64,000 nucleotides of DNA from Flavobacterium anhuiense (GTDB taxonomy: Bacteria > Bacteroidota > Bacteroidia > Flavobacteriales > Flavobacteriaceae). This document shows, one piece after another, positions 31,206-40,286 of the stretch (the first letter of the stretch is position 1; each line of letters begins with the position of its first letter). The DNA is taken from contig NZ_JUIV01000010.1 of the NCBI RefSeq assembly GCF_004151235.1, positions 108,825 through 172,824 on the forward strand, read 5' to 3'. Both the position numbers and the translations under genes were made by a program. The notes beneath the pieces were generated by a model that had not been told where the DNA came from, searched no databases, and worked only from the letters and a program-made list of their open reading frames with translations.

Positions 31206-33716
31206 ATGAAAATAAAGAAGATTGTCTGTATGCTTTTATTAGCTCAAAGCGGATTTGTGATGGCACAAACAGAAACATTAGTCACGCCAAATGGTAAAAA
31301 AGTAAGAGTGCATACTAATCCTATTATTACAGCAAATAACGGATTAAAAGCTGAAAGTGGTAACATTGAATTAGGAGGAGCTTTACTAAAACCTACTACA
31401 ATTGTAACCAATTCAGAAAATACATTAACTATTGATGGATTGCAGGTTGGAGCGAACACAGATAACGTTTTAGTTGCAGATCCAACCGGAGTTTTAAAAT
31501 GGGTTACAAGAGCTTCTCTTGGAGATAATTTAGGAAACCATACTGCGACTCAGGCTTTAAATATGCAATATTATGCTATTAATAATGGAGGTGGCCAGTG
31601 GGGATTGAGATTTGAAAAAGGTTTAAATGATCAATTTACTAGCGATTATTTTAAATCTAATTATGCCACTTTTGAAAAAATGTATGTTAAGGTTGATGAA
31701 TTACCTAATTTGAAACCAAACGATCCTTTGGAATTTACACCAAATGGTTTTGATTTTGTTACACGAAATTATAATGGTGGAATTTTAAGAAGCACATCAT
31801 TAAAAGAAATGATGGATGTAGCTCAAAATCAATATTTCATGCCTAAAATTAATCTTGCTAACAATGTAGTAGATAATGCTATAGCTGATTTACTTACAAT
31901 TCCATATGATGGCCAATTTGTATATAATACAAATGTTAATATGCAAAATGGTAATGGTATAGGTATTTATTATAATTCTGGAGGAATTTGGATTCCTGTA
32001 AACGCAGGAGATAACTTAGGTGATCATAAAGCAACGAAAAACTTGAATATGGGTAGTTATCTTATTAATGGTGATGGGAGTAGTGATGGGGGATTACTTT
32101 TTAGTAATTCAGATAATGCCGGATTTGAAAATTCAAGTCTTAGTATTGGTTTAATGCCTGAATTAAAGTTAGATGACCCAGCATTAACTGCAAATAGGTT
32201 ACCTTATCTAGTGACTGTGGTTGGAACAGGTCAGAAGTTAAGCAGAACAGATTTAAAAGATGTGCTTTTTGCTGCAAAAGATAACTTGGGTGATCATACA
32301 GCAACCCAAGATTTAGAGATGAGCAATAGGAATATTAATAACGCTATGGATATAAAAGCTCTGGGTACTGTTGCTGGTAAAAAACTTATTGCTGATACAA
32401 AAATAATCGCTCCACAAGCACAGATTACTTTTGGTGCAGGTGCAGGAAAAATTGCTGTTTCTGATTCTGATGGTAATCTTACTTGGACGGATTCTTCTGC
32501 TATTACTATTGCAGGAGATAATTTAGGAAATCATATTGCAACTAAAGATTTAGATATGAACAATCGGGATATTTCTAACGCAGGAAACATAACAGCTGAT
32601 GACGTAATTAATGCTAATTATCTTACTGCGGCAACAAAAATAATTGCTCCAGCAGTAAAGATTACTAATGGAGCAAGTACAGGAAAAATAGCAGTTTCTG
32701 ATGCTTCTGGTAATCTTACTTGGACGGATCCTTCTGCTATTACTGTTGCAGGAGATAACTTAGGAAATCATATTGCAACTAAAGATTTGGATATGAACAA
32801 TCAGAATATTTCTAACGCTAAAAATATAACAGCAGAAAATATAACAGCAGAAAATATAACAGCTAATGAAGAAGTTAGAGCTACTAATCTTACTGCGACA
32901 ATAAAAACATTTACTCCAGCATTAAGAATCGTTAATGGAGCAGGTACAGGAAAAATAGCAGTTTCTGATGCTTCTGGTAATCTTACTTGGACGGATCCTT
33001 CTGCTATTACTGTTGCAGGAGATAACTTAGGAAATCATATTGCAACTCAAGATTTAGTAATGAGTTCTAAGAATATTTCTGGTGCGGCAAATGTAACAGC
33101 GAGTGGCACAGTAACAGGAACGAACCTTACAGCTACAACAAAAACAGTTACTCCAGCAGTACAAATTACTAATGGAGCAGGTACAGGAAAAATAGCAGTT
33201 TCTGATGCTTCTGGTAATCTTGTTTGGACTAATGCTACTGCGGAAGGGATTTTAATTTCATCATATACTGGTCCATTAGCTACTGCCGTTGAAACACCTT
33301 ACCCATTAAATGTTAGTACGAATTTATTATACTCCAATAGAACTATTACTGTTGATAAACCATCACGAATAATTATAACGGGGTCTTTAACAGTTGCAGC
33401 AAAGTCAAATACTATGGGAACTGGAGATATTATTATAAAGCAGAACGGAACTAAAGCAGTAGGATTTGGAACTTCACTAAAATATTCTGTATTTAATCCT
33501 ATTATGAATGGTCTTGGTGAAATTGATCCAAATCTTTGTTTAACAACACGGCTGTCTTTTGAAGCAAATGTCGATGTTGAGCCAGGTACTTATACATTTT
33601 CCGTTGATATACTTCCTACATTTTCTGCACCAATTAATACGCAAGAAAATTATGCACCAGAACATTATTCTCCAGTACCGGGCAATTATATATCATATAA
33701 GGTTTATAATAAATAG
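31206..33716 (+). CDS. Secreted protein with DNLGNH repeats
   Basis: Exported protein of 836 residues (signal peptide MKIKKIVCMLLLAQSGFVMAQ). It contains six copies of a block beginning DNLG(N/D)H-ATxxLxM at about residues 105, 267, 358, 437, 516 and 605; the last three are nearly identical (GDNLGNHIATKDLDMNN) and are separated by 79-89 residues holding the linked motif GKIAVSDASGNLTWTDPSAI. The C-terminal 150 residues lack the repeat and look like a small beta domain. Repeats of this kind are seen in Bacteroidota surface and tail-fibre-like proteins. No type IX secretion C-terminal signal is evident. Single-gene unit with its own terminator; function unknown, possibly adhesion. Confidence 0.8.
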   Translation: MKIKKIVCMLLLAQSGFVMAQTETLVTPNGKKVRVHTNPIITANNGLKAESGNIELGGALLKPTTIVTNSENTLTIDGLQVGANTDNVLVADPTGVLKWVTRASLGDNLGNHTATQALNMQYYAINNGGGQWGLRFEKGLNDQFTSDYFKSNYATFEKMYVKVDELPNLKPNDPLEFTPNGFDFVTRNYNGGILRSTSLKEMMDVAQNQYFMPKINLANNVVDNAIADLLTIPYDGQFVYNTNVNMQNGNGIGIYYNSGGIWIPVNAGDNLGDHKATKNLNMGSYLINGDGSSDGGLLFSNSDNAGFENSSLSIGLMPELKLDDPALTANRLPYLVTVVGTGQKLSRTDLKDVLFAAKDNLGDHTATQDLEMSNRNINNAMDIKALGTVAGKKLIADTKIIAPQAQITFGAGAGKIAVSDSDGNLTWTDSSAITIAGDNLGNHIATKDLDMNNRDISNAGNITADDVINANYLTAATKIIAPAVKITNGASTGKIAVSDASGNLTWTDPSAITVAGDNLGNHIATKDLDMNNQNISNAKNITAENITAENITANEEVRATNLTATIKTFTPALRIVNGAGTGKIAVSDASGNLTWTDPSAITVAGDNLGNHIATQDLVMSSKNISGAANVTASGTVTGTNLTATTKTVTPAVQITNGAGTGKIAVSDASGNLVWTNATAEGILISSYTGPLATAVETPYPLNVSTNLLYSNRTITVDKPSRIIITGSLTVAAKSNTMGTGDIIIKQNGTKAVGFGTSLKYSVFNPIMNGLGEIDPNLCLTTRLSFEANVDVEPGTYTFSVDILPTFSAPINTQENYAPEHYSPVPGNYISYKVYNK
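32433..33237 (+). repeat. Long direct repeats inside the DNLGNH protein gene
   Basis: Copies begin at about 32433, 32670, 32937 and 33174 (period 237-267 bp). The second and third share about 130 bp that are almost identical (for example GGTAATCTTACTTGGACGGA). A smaller tandem of AGCAGAAAATATAAC lies at 32830-32868. Such identity makes copy-number change by recombination likely. Confidence 0.85.
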
Positions 33717-33744
33717 TTAACAACGAACTAGAAAATAATAAAAT

Positions 33745-33778
33745 AAAAGAGATTGCTTTTCCAAGTAATCTCTTTTTA
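33745..33778 (+). terminator. Terminator after DNLGNH protein gene
   Basis: AAAAGAGATT (33745-33754) pairs with AATCTCTTTT (33767-33776), followed by TATTTAAATAAG; 29 bp after the stop codon. Confidence 0.75.
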
Positions 33779-33902
33779 TTTAAATAAGTATCGAAAAAAT
33801 TTGTGCCTTAATCTCTGTAACTAAAAAACGCCATGAAACCCAAAAAGTCTCACAGCGTTTTCATCTCAAAAAATAAATAATTAACGGGTAATGTAACGGG
33901 TA

Positions 33903-35321
33903 TTATTTCCAGCCTCCGCCAAGAGCGCGGTACAAATCTGTATTGGCTGTAAGCTGTTGTCTTTTAATATCAGCAAGTTCCAATTCGCTTTGCAAAAGAT
34001 TTGCCTGCGCTGTTAAAACTTCAAGATATTCTGCCAAACCGTTTTTGAATAAAAGGTTTGCATTTTTAATAGCCTGCTGTAATGTTTTTACTTTTTCTTT
34101 TAAGAAAGTTTCCTGCTGCTGTAATTTTTCAACTTTAACCAAAGCATCCGAAACTTCGCTTACCGCAACCAAAACCGATTGTCTAAAAGCTAAAACCGCT
34201 TTTTCTCTTTCCGCAACAGCAATATTATATTGCGTTCTCACTCTTTTATTGTTCAAAAGAGGCTGAGTTAAACCTCCTGCAACAGTTCCGAATAAAGAAG
34301 CCGGAATGTTGAACCAATTACTAGTTTCAAAAGAGTTTACGCCGCCTTGAGCCGTAATTCTGAGAGCTGGGTATAAATCCGCTTTCGTGATACCGACATT
34401 TGCGTTTGCCACTTTAAGAGCCAATTCGGCACTTTTTACATCTGGCCTTCTGCTTACTAAAGCAGACGGAACTCCGATTGCTGTATTATGTTTTACTTCA
34501 AGTGCGCTTAAACGAACAGATCTTTCTTTAGAATTCGGAAAAGAACCTGTTAAAACACTCAAAGCATTTTCCTGAATCGCAATATTTTGTTCCAATAGTG
34601 GAATCAATTGTGCTGAGTTTAATTTTTGTGCTTCAGACTGTTGAATCGCTAAATTAGTTACCTGACCAGCATCGTATTTTAGTTTGATAATATTTGTTGT
34701 ACTATCATTTAAACGTAAATTTTGTCTGGCAATATCCAATTGTGCGTCTAACATCAAAAGATTATAATATCCTCTAGAAACATTAGCAACGATATTCGTT
34801 TGCAATGCTTTTTTTACCTCTTCTGATTGAAGATATCCTGCGTAAGCCCCTTTCTTTTGGTTTCTGATCTTTCCCCAAATATCAGCTTCCCAAGAAAGAG
34901 AAGCTCCAGCAGAATAGTCGTCAATATGTTTAGCACCAATGGCCTGATTTAAGTTTAATCCCGTGAAACTATTGTCTGATGGATTACTTGTGCTTGCGTT
35001 TACAAATAAGTTAACCTGAGGCACATTTCCCCATTTTGACTGTGTAAAACGGTATTGTGCAATTTCGATGTTTTTTTCGGCAATCTGAAGGTCGTTGTTT
35101 CTCGCAACGGCACTGTCAATTAATTTGATAATATCTTTTTCTGTAAAGAAGTTTTTCCACTCCACATCGGCAATACTGGTTGTATCACTCGAAACTGATG
35201 CATTCCTGAAATTCTCAGGAAATGCATCTTTTGGAGTTTCAATATCCTTAGAGACTTTACAGGATATTAAAGTCGTGATCAGAATGGCGAAGGTCACGAT
35301 TTTGGTTATATGATTTTTCAT
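33903..35321 (-). CDS. RND efflux outer-membrane factor (NodT/OprM family)
   Basis: Outer-membrane factor of 472 residues. Lipoprotein signal with Cys21 (ITTLISCKVSK), as in OprM. Two homologous OEP repeats are visible: NNDLQIAEKNIEIAQYRFTQSKWGNVPQVNLF in the first half and LVSRRPDVKSAELALKVANANVGITKADLYPALRI in the second, ending LYRALGGGWK, the standard NodT ending. It would form the trimeric exit channel for the AcrB-like pump encoded upstream. Separated from that pump gene by a 36-codon small gene and by a copy of the 140-bp repeat element, but probably in the same transcript. Confidence 0.94.
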   Translation of the reverse strand: MKNHITKIVTFAILITTLISCKVSKDIETPKDAFPENFRNASVSSDTTSIADVEWKNFFTEKDIIKLIDSAVARNNDLQIAEKNIEIAQYRFTQSKWGNVPQVNLFVNASTSNPSDNSFTGLNLNQAIGAKHIDDYSAGASLSWEADIWGKIRNQKKGAYAGYLQSEEVKKALQTNIVANVSRGYYNLLMLDAQLDIARQNLRLNDSTTNIIKLKYDAGQVTNLAIQQSEAQKLNSAQLIPLLEQNIAIQENALSVLTGSFPNSKERSVRLSALEVKHNTAIGVPSALVSRRPDVKSAELALKVANANVGITKADLYPALRITAQGGVNSFETSNWFNIPASLFGTVAGGLTQPLLNNKRVRTQYNIAVAEREKAVLAFRQSVLVAVSEVSDALVKVEKLQQQETFLKEKVKTLQQAIKNANLLFKNGLAEYLEVLTAQANLLQSELELADIKRQQLTANTDLYRALGGGWK

Positions 35322-35370
35322 TAGTCTTTTTTATTAAAATTCCTTTAACCTGTTTGGGTGTAATTTTTTT

Positions 35371-35512
35371 TAAAACACATAGAAACATAGCTTTTGAAAC
35401 CGGATAAAAGGCGTTTCACTTGCATAAATTCACATAGATCTATGTGTTAGAAACTAGTTTCTTTCTCTATTCTTTCGAACAGCAAAAAAAATCTATGTTT
35501 CTATGTGTTTAA
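35371..35512 (-). repeat. Dispersed ~140-bp element, copy B (reverse orientation)
   Basis: Ends are TAAAACACATAGAAACATAG (35371-35390) and its inverse (35493-35512). The internal conserved blocks appear as reverse complements of copy A: AAAAGGCGTTTCAC at 35406-35419 and CTATGTGTTAGAAACTAGTT around 35440-35459. Located between the small gene and the outer-membrane-factor gene, inside the efflux operon. Confidence 0.85.
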
Positions 35513-35529
35513 TTTTTTTTCTCAACAGA

Positions 35530-35640
35530 TTACTCTGTACAAGTATCTTTTCTAGTTTCAAGATCTCTTGAGATTCTGTACGATATATATCCGATGCCAA
35601 ATATGATGGCGACAAGAATGGTTGTGATATAGTTTTCCAT
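35530..35640 (-). CDS. 36-residue single-span membrane peptide in RND operon
   Basis: Reads MENYITTILVAIIFGIGYIS followed by YRISRDLETRKDTCTE. One hydrophobic helix (about residues 5-20) is followed by a charged tail. Its start codon is 3 nt past the stop of the acrB-like gene (TAATAAATG), so it is almost certainly translated by coupling. In E. coli the 49-residue single-span protein AcrZ binds AcrB and changes its drug range; this peptide has the same general size and topology, and lies beside a pump gene, but I see no sequence match to AcrZ. Also conceivable is a chance reading frame, though position, hydrophobicity and coupling speak against that. Confidence 0.65.
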   Translation of the reverse strand: MENYITTILVAIIFGIGYISYRISRDLETRKDTCTE

Positions 35641-35643
35641 TTA

Positions 35644-38600
35644 TTATTTTTCTTCGTTATGAATTACAGCGATTGGTTTCCCGCTCACTTTTTCTTGTAA
35701 ATGCTGGAAGATGATGAATAAAACAGGGATGATGAACAAACCTAGAATTACTCCTGATAGCATCCCTCCAGCTGCCCCGATACTAATGGAGTGGTTACCT
35801 TGTGCTGATGGACCTTTGGCGCTCATCATTGGTATTAATCCCACCACAAAAGCAAGAGACGTCATGATAATTGGTCGCAAACGTAATTTTGCTGCCATAA
35901 TTGAAGCTGCTACTAATCCTTGTCCTGATCTTCTTCGCTGTGCTGCAAATTCCACAATCAAAATGGCATTTTTAGCGAGAAGCCCGATCAGCATGACAAG
36001 TGCAACTTGTACGTAAATGTTGTTTTGAATTCCTGTTAAACCAATAGCAGCGAATACTCCAAAAATACCTGCAGGAATTGACAAGATTACTGCCAAAGGC
36101 AAAATGTAACTTTCGTACTGTGCAGCAAGTAAGAAATAAACGAATATCAAACACAGTAAGAATATAGTTGCCGATTGTCCTCCTGACGAAATCTCCTCAC
36201 GCGTTTGGCCCGAGAATTCAAACCCGTAACCTGCAGGCAATTGTTGTGCTGCTACTTCTTCAATAGCTTTAATGGCATCTCCTGAACTAAATCCTGGTTT
36301 CGGAATCGCATTAATTGAAATTGAGTTAAACAAATTATATCTAGAAGCGGTTTCAGAACCATAAATACGAGTCAGTTTTACTAAAGTATTTATCGGCACC
36401 ATTTCGCCTGTTTTGTTTTTTACAAAAACTCTGTCAATCGAAGTCGGATCGGCTCTGTCTTCAATATCTGCCTGAACCACTACACGGTAATATTTACCAA
36501 ATCGGTTAAAGTCAGATGCTTGTGCGCTACCAAAGTACGCTTGCATCGTTTGTAAAATGTCTTTTACATTAACACCCAATTGATTTGCTTTTTCGTCGTT
36601 AACTTCCAATTGCAATTGTGGATAATCGGCTTTGAAAGAGGTAAAGGCAACGGCAATCTCAGGACGTTTCATTAATTCTCCGATAAAATTCTGAGAAACT
36701 CCACTGAATTTATCCAGTTTTCCTCCTGTTTTATCTTGCAGCACTAAATCCAACGCTTCAACGTTGCTAAATCCTGGAACGGTTGGGAAACTGAATACGA
36801 AGAAACTTCCTCCAGAAATAGATCCCAGTTTACCACGAACCTGATTCATGATTTCGTCAATATTTTTTATTTCTCCACGTTCTTCGTTTGGTTTAAGCAA
36901 TACGAAAACTACTGCAGAAGATGGGCTCGTAGAGTTAGTCAGCAAGTTGAAACCTGAAATTGCGGTTACAAATCGAGAAGCGTCTAGTGCTTTTAAAGTA
37001 TTCTCAGCTTCTGTCATTACCTTTTGAGTTCCGTCTAATGATGTTCCAGATGGCGTATTTACTGCAATCGCAATAAATCCTTGATCTTCTGTTGGAATAA
37101 ACCCAGAAGGAGTTGTTTTTACCATCACCACTGTTGCTAAAGTGATTAAAGCTAATCCGCCTAAACTCAACCATTTTCTTCTGATTAAGAATTTAATTCC
37201 GCCAACGTAACGATTGGTAAGCGATTCAAAACTGCTGTTGAAAGCACTGAAGAATTTTTCTTTAAATCCTTTTTTCTGATAAGGTTCATTGTGATCGTGT
37301 GCTCCGTGATTATCTTTTAAGAATAATGCAGCAAGCGCTGGACTCAATGTTAAGGCATTTACAGCCGAAATTACAATTGCAATTGCCATTGTAAAGGCAA
37401 ACTGACGATAGAAAACTCCTGTTGAGCCTTCCATAAAACCAACCGGCAGGAATACAGCAGCCATTACCAGCGTAATCGAGATAATAGCACCCGTTATTTC
37501 GTGCATTGCTTCATGGGTTGCGATTTTTGGAGACAAACGTTTGTGCTCCATTTTCGCATGCACCGCTTCGACTACCACAATGGCATCATCGACCACAATA
37601 CCAATCGCCAGAATTAATGCGAAAAGTGTTAAAAGGTTGATCGAAAATCCGAATAACTGCATGAAGAAGAACGTTCCTAAAATTGCTACAGGTACAGCAA
37701 TAGCCGGGATTAATGTTGATCTAAAATCTTGCAAGAAGATAAATACCACAATGAATACTAAAATGAAAGCTTCAATTAAGGTATGTTCAACCTGTTCGAT
37801 AGATTGGTCTAAAGATACTTTTGTACTATAGAAAATATTGTGTTTAATGCCTTTTGGAAAATCTTTAGAAGCTTTTTCCATCATTTTGTTAATGGCAATC
37901 TGAATATCATTTGAGTTAGATCCAGCTAACTGGATAACTCCAATTACAATTCCTTTTTTACCATTTAAACGAGTTAAACTGTTGTAAGAGTAAGCTCCAA
38001 GTTCAACTCTCGCTACATCTTTTAAGCGAAGTACTGAGCCATCTGCATTAGAACGTATAGCAATATTTTCATAATCTTCGGGTTTAGTTAATTTTCCTTT
38101 GTATTTAATAACGTATTCAAAAACCTCCTTGCTTCGCTCTCCAAATTTACCTGGAGCCGCTTCCAAACTTTTGTCCTGAATAGCGCCCATAACTTCGCTT
38201 GGCGTTACTTTATAAGCTGACATCTGTGTTGGATTCAGCCAGACACGCATAGAGTAATCTTTTACACCACCAAAAATACTGGCAGAACCTACACCTGGAA
38301 TACGTTTTAATTCCGGAATAATATTAATCTGTGCATAGTTGGCAACAAAGGTTTGATCGTATTTTGCTTCATCATCAGTGTACATACCAATCGCCATGAT
38401 GAAACTGTTTTGCTGTTTAGCGGTAATAATACCTTGCTGAACAACCTCGGCTGGTAATTGGCTTGTTGCTTGTGCCACACGGTTTTGCACGTTTACCGCA
38501 GCTTGATCAGCATCTGTACCCAGTTTAAAGAAAACCGTAATAGCCAAAGTACCGTCGTTACTGGCAGTAGAACTCATATAAGTCATGTTTTCTACACCAT

Positions 38601-38808
38601 TTATAGACTCTTCTAGAGAAGGAGCCACAGAACGTAAAACCGTTTCTGCGTTAGCTCCTGGATAAACCGCCGTTACCAAAACCGATGGAGGCGCAATATC
38701 AGGAAACTGTTGTAAAGGCAGTTTAGTTAAACCCAGTACCCCCAGAATTACCAATAAAATGGAAATTACGGTTGCCAGTACAGGTCTTTGTATAAATATT
38801 TTGAACAT
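35644..38808 (-). CDS. AcrB-like RND multidrug efflux pump (HAE-1)
   Basis: Inner-membrane proton-driven pump of 1054 residues, the usual HAE-1 length. N-terminus MFKIFIQRPVLATVISILLVILG; TM4 carries the proton-relay pair in GIVVDDAIVVVEAVHAKME; TM10-11 region has the lysine-type relay stretch in the second half; the C-terminal AAKLRLRPIIMTSLAFVVGLIPM is the family mark. Periplasmic porter and docking loops are present on both halves. The central cytoplasmic loop contains a histidine-rich piece NHGAHDHNEPYQKKG. It lies between adaptor (12 bp upstream) and the small membrane peptide, all under the TetR gene. It probably exports drugs, dyes or toxic lipids. Confidence 0.96.
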   Translation of the reverse strand: MFKIFIQRPVLATVISILLVILGVLGLTKLPLQQFPDIAPPSVLVTAVYPGANAETVLRSVAPSLEESINGVENMTYMSSTASNDGTLAITVFFKLGTDADQAAVNVQNRVAQATSQLPAEVVQQGIITAKQQNSFIMAIGMYTDDEAKYDQTFVANYAQINIIPELKRIPGVGSASIFGGVKDYSMRVWLNPTQMSAYKVTPSEVMGAIQDKSLEAAPGKFGERSKEVFEYVIKYKGKLTKPEDYENIAIRSNADGSVLRLKDVARVELGAYSYNSLTRLNGKKGIVIGVIQLAGSNSNDIQIAINKMMEKASKDFPKGIKHNIFYSTKVSLDQSIEQVEHTLIEAFILVFIVVFIFLQDFRSTLIPAIAVPVAILGTFFFMQLFGFSINLLTLFALILAIGIVVDDAIVVVEAVHAKMEHKRLSPKIATHEAMHEITGAIISITLVMAAVFLPVGFMEGSTGVFYRQFAFTMAIAIVISAVNALTLSPALAALFLKDNHGAHDHNEPYQKKGFKEKFFSAFNSSFESLTNRYVGGIKFLIRRKWLSLGGLALITLATVVMVKTTPSGFIPTEDQGFIAIAVNTPSGTSLDGTQKVMTEAENTLKALDASRFVTAISGFNLLTNSTSPSSAVVFVLLKPNEERGEIKNIDEIMNQVRGKLGSISGGSFFVFSFPTVPGFSNVEALDLVLQDKTGGKLDKFSGVSQNFIGELMKRPEIAVAFTSFKADYPQLQLEVNDEKANQLGVNVKDILQTMQAYFGSAQASDFNRFGKYYRVVVQADIEDRADPTSIDRVFVKNKTGEMVPINTLVKLTRIYGSETASRYNLFNSISINAIPKPGFSSGDAIKAIEEVAAQQLPAGYGFEFSGQTREEISSGGQSATIFLLCLIFVYFLLAAQYESYILPLAVILSIPAGIFGVFAAIGLTGIQNNIYVQVALVMLIGLLAKNAILIVEFAAQRRRSGQGLVAASIMAAKLRLRPIIMTSLAFVVGLIPMMSAKGPSAQGNHSISIGAAGGMLSGVILGLFIIPVLFIIFQHLQEKVSGKPIAVIHNEEK

Positions 38809-38820
38809 TGTGTTTTAGAA

Positions 38821-39969
38821 TTATTTTTGATTAGTTACTTGGGCAACTTTTGTAGATTTCTCTGGCTGAATTGCCTGTCCGTCCTGAAGTTTGTCAATAC
38901 CGCTCAGCACGATTTGGTCACCCGATTTTACACCTTCTTTAATTAAATAATTAGTTCCGCTTTTACCTACAACTGTTATAGGCATTTTAGTTACTTTGTT
39001 ATCTTTCCCTACAGTGAAAACAAATACTTTGTCCTGCATTTCTACTGTCGCTGACTGTGGAACCAAAATTGCATCAGCGTGCTGTAATCCTAAACGGATT
39101 CTCCCTGTGTTTCCAGAACGTAACACGCCGCCTTTGTTAGGGAAAGTTGCTCTAATAGTGATTGCACCAGTAGTTTTATCAAACTGACCGTCAACCATAT
39201 CGATTTTTCCAGTTTGAGGATAAGCATTGTTATCAGCTAAAATCAAAGTAACTGGAGGTAATTTTTTGATTTTATCGCCTAATGAACTTCCTGCATATTG
39301 CTCTTTAAAGTTGATGAAATCAGTTTCACCTAAAGAGAAATAAGCAAATACTTCATGAACGTCTGATAAAGTAGTTAACGGTTCAATATCTGTAGCAGAA
39401 ACTAGACTTCCTTGTTTTTTAGGCAGTCTACCAATGTATCCGCTAACTGGAGCAGTTACGTTTGTATATCCTAAATTAATTTTAGCAGAACCTACCATTG
39501 CTTTTGCTTGTTCGATATTGGCAGCAGCAATTTTTTGAGAAGCTTTAGCTGTTTTTAATTGATAATCAGAAACTACTTTGTTCTGAACTAACGGAGTCAA
39601 TTTGTCAACTTCTAAATTAGCGTTTATTAAAGCCGCTTCTGCTGCGTGGAGACTTGCCAAAGCATTGTTTAACTGCTCACGATACGGACGTTCATTGATT
39701 TTAAATAAAGTTTGTCCTTTGTTTACATATGCGCCTTCGTCTACATAAATTCTGTCAAGGTTTCCGCTCACTTGTGGGCGAATTTCAACATCAACAGTTC
39801 CTTGTATTGAAGCAGGATATTCAGAGTCAGTTGTTGTATTTGCACTTGTAATAGCTAATACTGGTAAAACTGGTGGGGGTGGAGCAGTAGGCGCCTGATT
39901 TTTGTCGGCACAGCTGCTTAAAACTAAGGCCAGAATAAAACTGGTTATAATTACATTTTTCATTTTCAT
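38821..39969 (-). CDS. RND efflux periplasmic adaptor (AcrA/MexE type)
   Basis: Membrane-fusion protein of 382 residues from the chosen start MKMKNV (39969; a start at 39963 is equally possible). This gives a proper lipoprotein signal with Cys in LALVLSSCADKN, whereas an upstream start would add 47 residues with no such signal and run into the operator region. Order of parts: proline-rich linker PPPPVLPV, barrel-sandwich halves (IQGTVDVEIRPQVSGNLDRIYVDEGAYVNKGQTLFKI, LGYTNVTAPVSGYIGRLPKKQGSLV), helical hairpin between them, beta-barrel and membrane-proximal domain. It connects the AcrB-like pump with the outer-membrane factor. Confidence 0.94.
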   Translation of the reverse strand: MKMKNVIITSFILALVLSSCADKNQAPTAPPPPVLPVLAITSANTTTDSEYPASIQGTVDVEIRPQVSGNLDRIYVDEGAYVNKGQTLFKINERPYREQLNNALASLHAAEAALINANLEVDKLTPLVQNKVVSDYQLKTAKASQKIAAANIEQAKAMVGSAKINLGYTNVTAPVSGYIGRLPKKQGSLVSATDIEPLTTLSDVHEVFAYFSLGETDFINFKEQYAGSSLGDKIKKLPPVTLILADNNAYPQTGKIDMVDGQFDKTTGAITIRATFPNKGGVLRSGNTGRIRLGLQHADAILVPQSATVEMQDKVFVFTVGKDNKVTKMPITVVGKSGTNYLIKEGVKSGDQIVLSGIDKLQDGQAIQPEKSTKVAQVTNQK

Positions 39970-40050
39970 AGTGGTTTTAATTGGTTGAACATTTTCTCGG
40001 ATAAAATTCTTTGGTATTCTGGCATTCTCGGGATTCATATTTAATTGAAT

Positions 40051-40275
40051 TAAATTATCTAACGTTGTTAAGTAAAAGTGCGCAAATTTCCATACAGTAA
40101 GCCTTTCCAATTCTATTTTAAATCAGTATTAAATTATCTAACGTTGTTAAGTAAAAGTCTAAAAAAAGAGCTTTTATTACCTTTATTAAATTTTCTAACA
40201 GTGTTAAGCGAAAGTTATAAAAAAAAGGATTCTATGTTATCCCGTTTAAATTATTTTACACTGTTAAGTAAAATT
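40051..40275. promoter_or_regulatory. Four 29-bp operator-like repeats upstream of the adaptor gene
   Basis: Copies at 40051-40079, 40130-40158, 40187-40215 and 40247-40275 (starts 79, 57 and 60 bp apart). The first two are identical; all share the core CTAAC-GTTGTTAAGTAAA or close variants (e.g. CTAACAGTGTTAAGCGAA). The inner part TTAACNNTGTTAA is a dyad in most copies. A fifth copy precedes the TetR gene. They fill the 317-bp gap between TetR and the adaptor; the most likely reading is a repressor array. Confidence 0.75.
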
Positions 40276-40286
40276 GAAAATTTTTT

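Noticed and set aside
39970..40110. N-terminal extension of the first RND adaptor
   Set aside because: It would hide the lipoprotein signal peptide inside the protein and covers an operator repeat.
40051..40275. CRISPR-like array of 29-bp repeats
   Set aside because: Only four copies, diverging from each other, with spacers of unequal length (50, 28 and 31 bp), no cas genes, and a fifth copy at the TetR promoter. An operator array explains all of this better.
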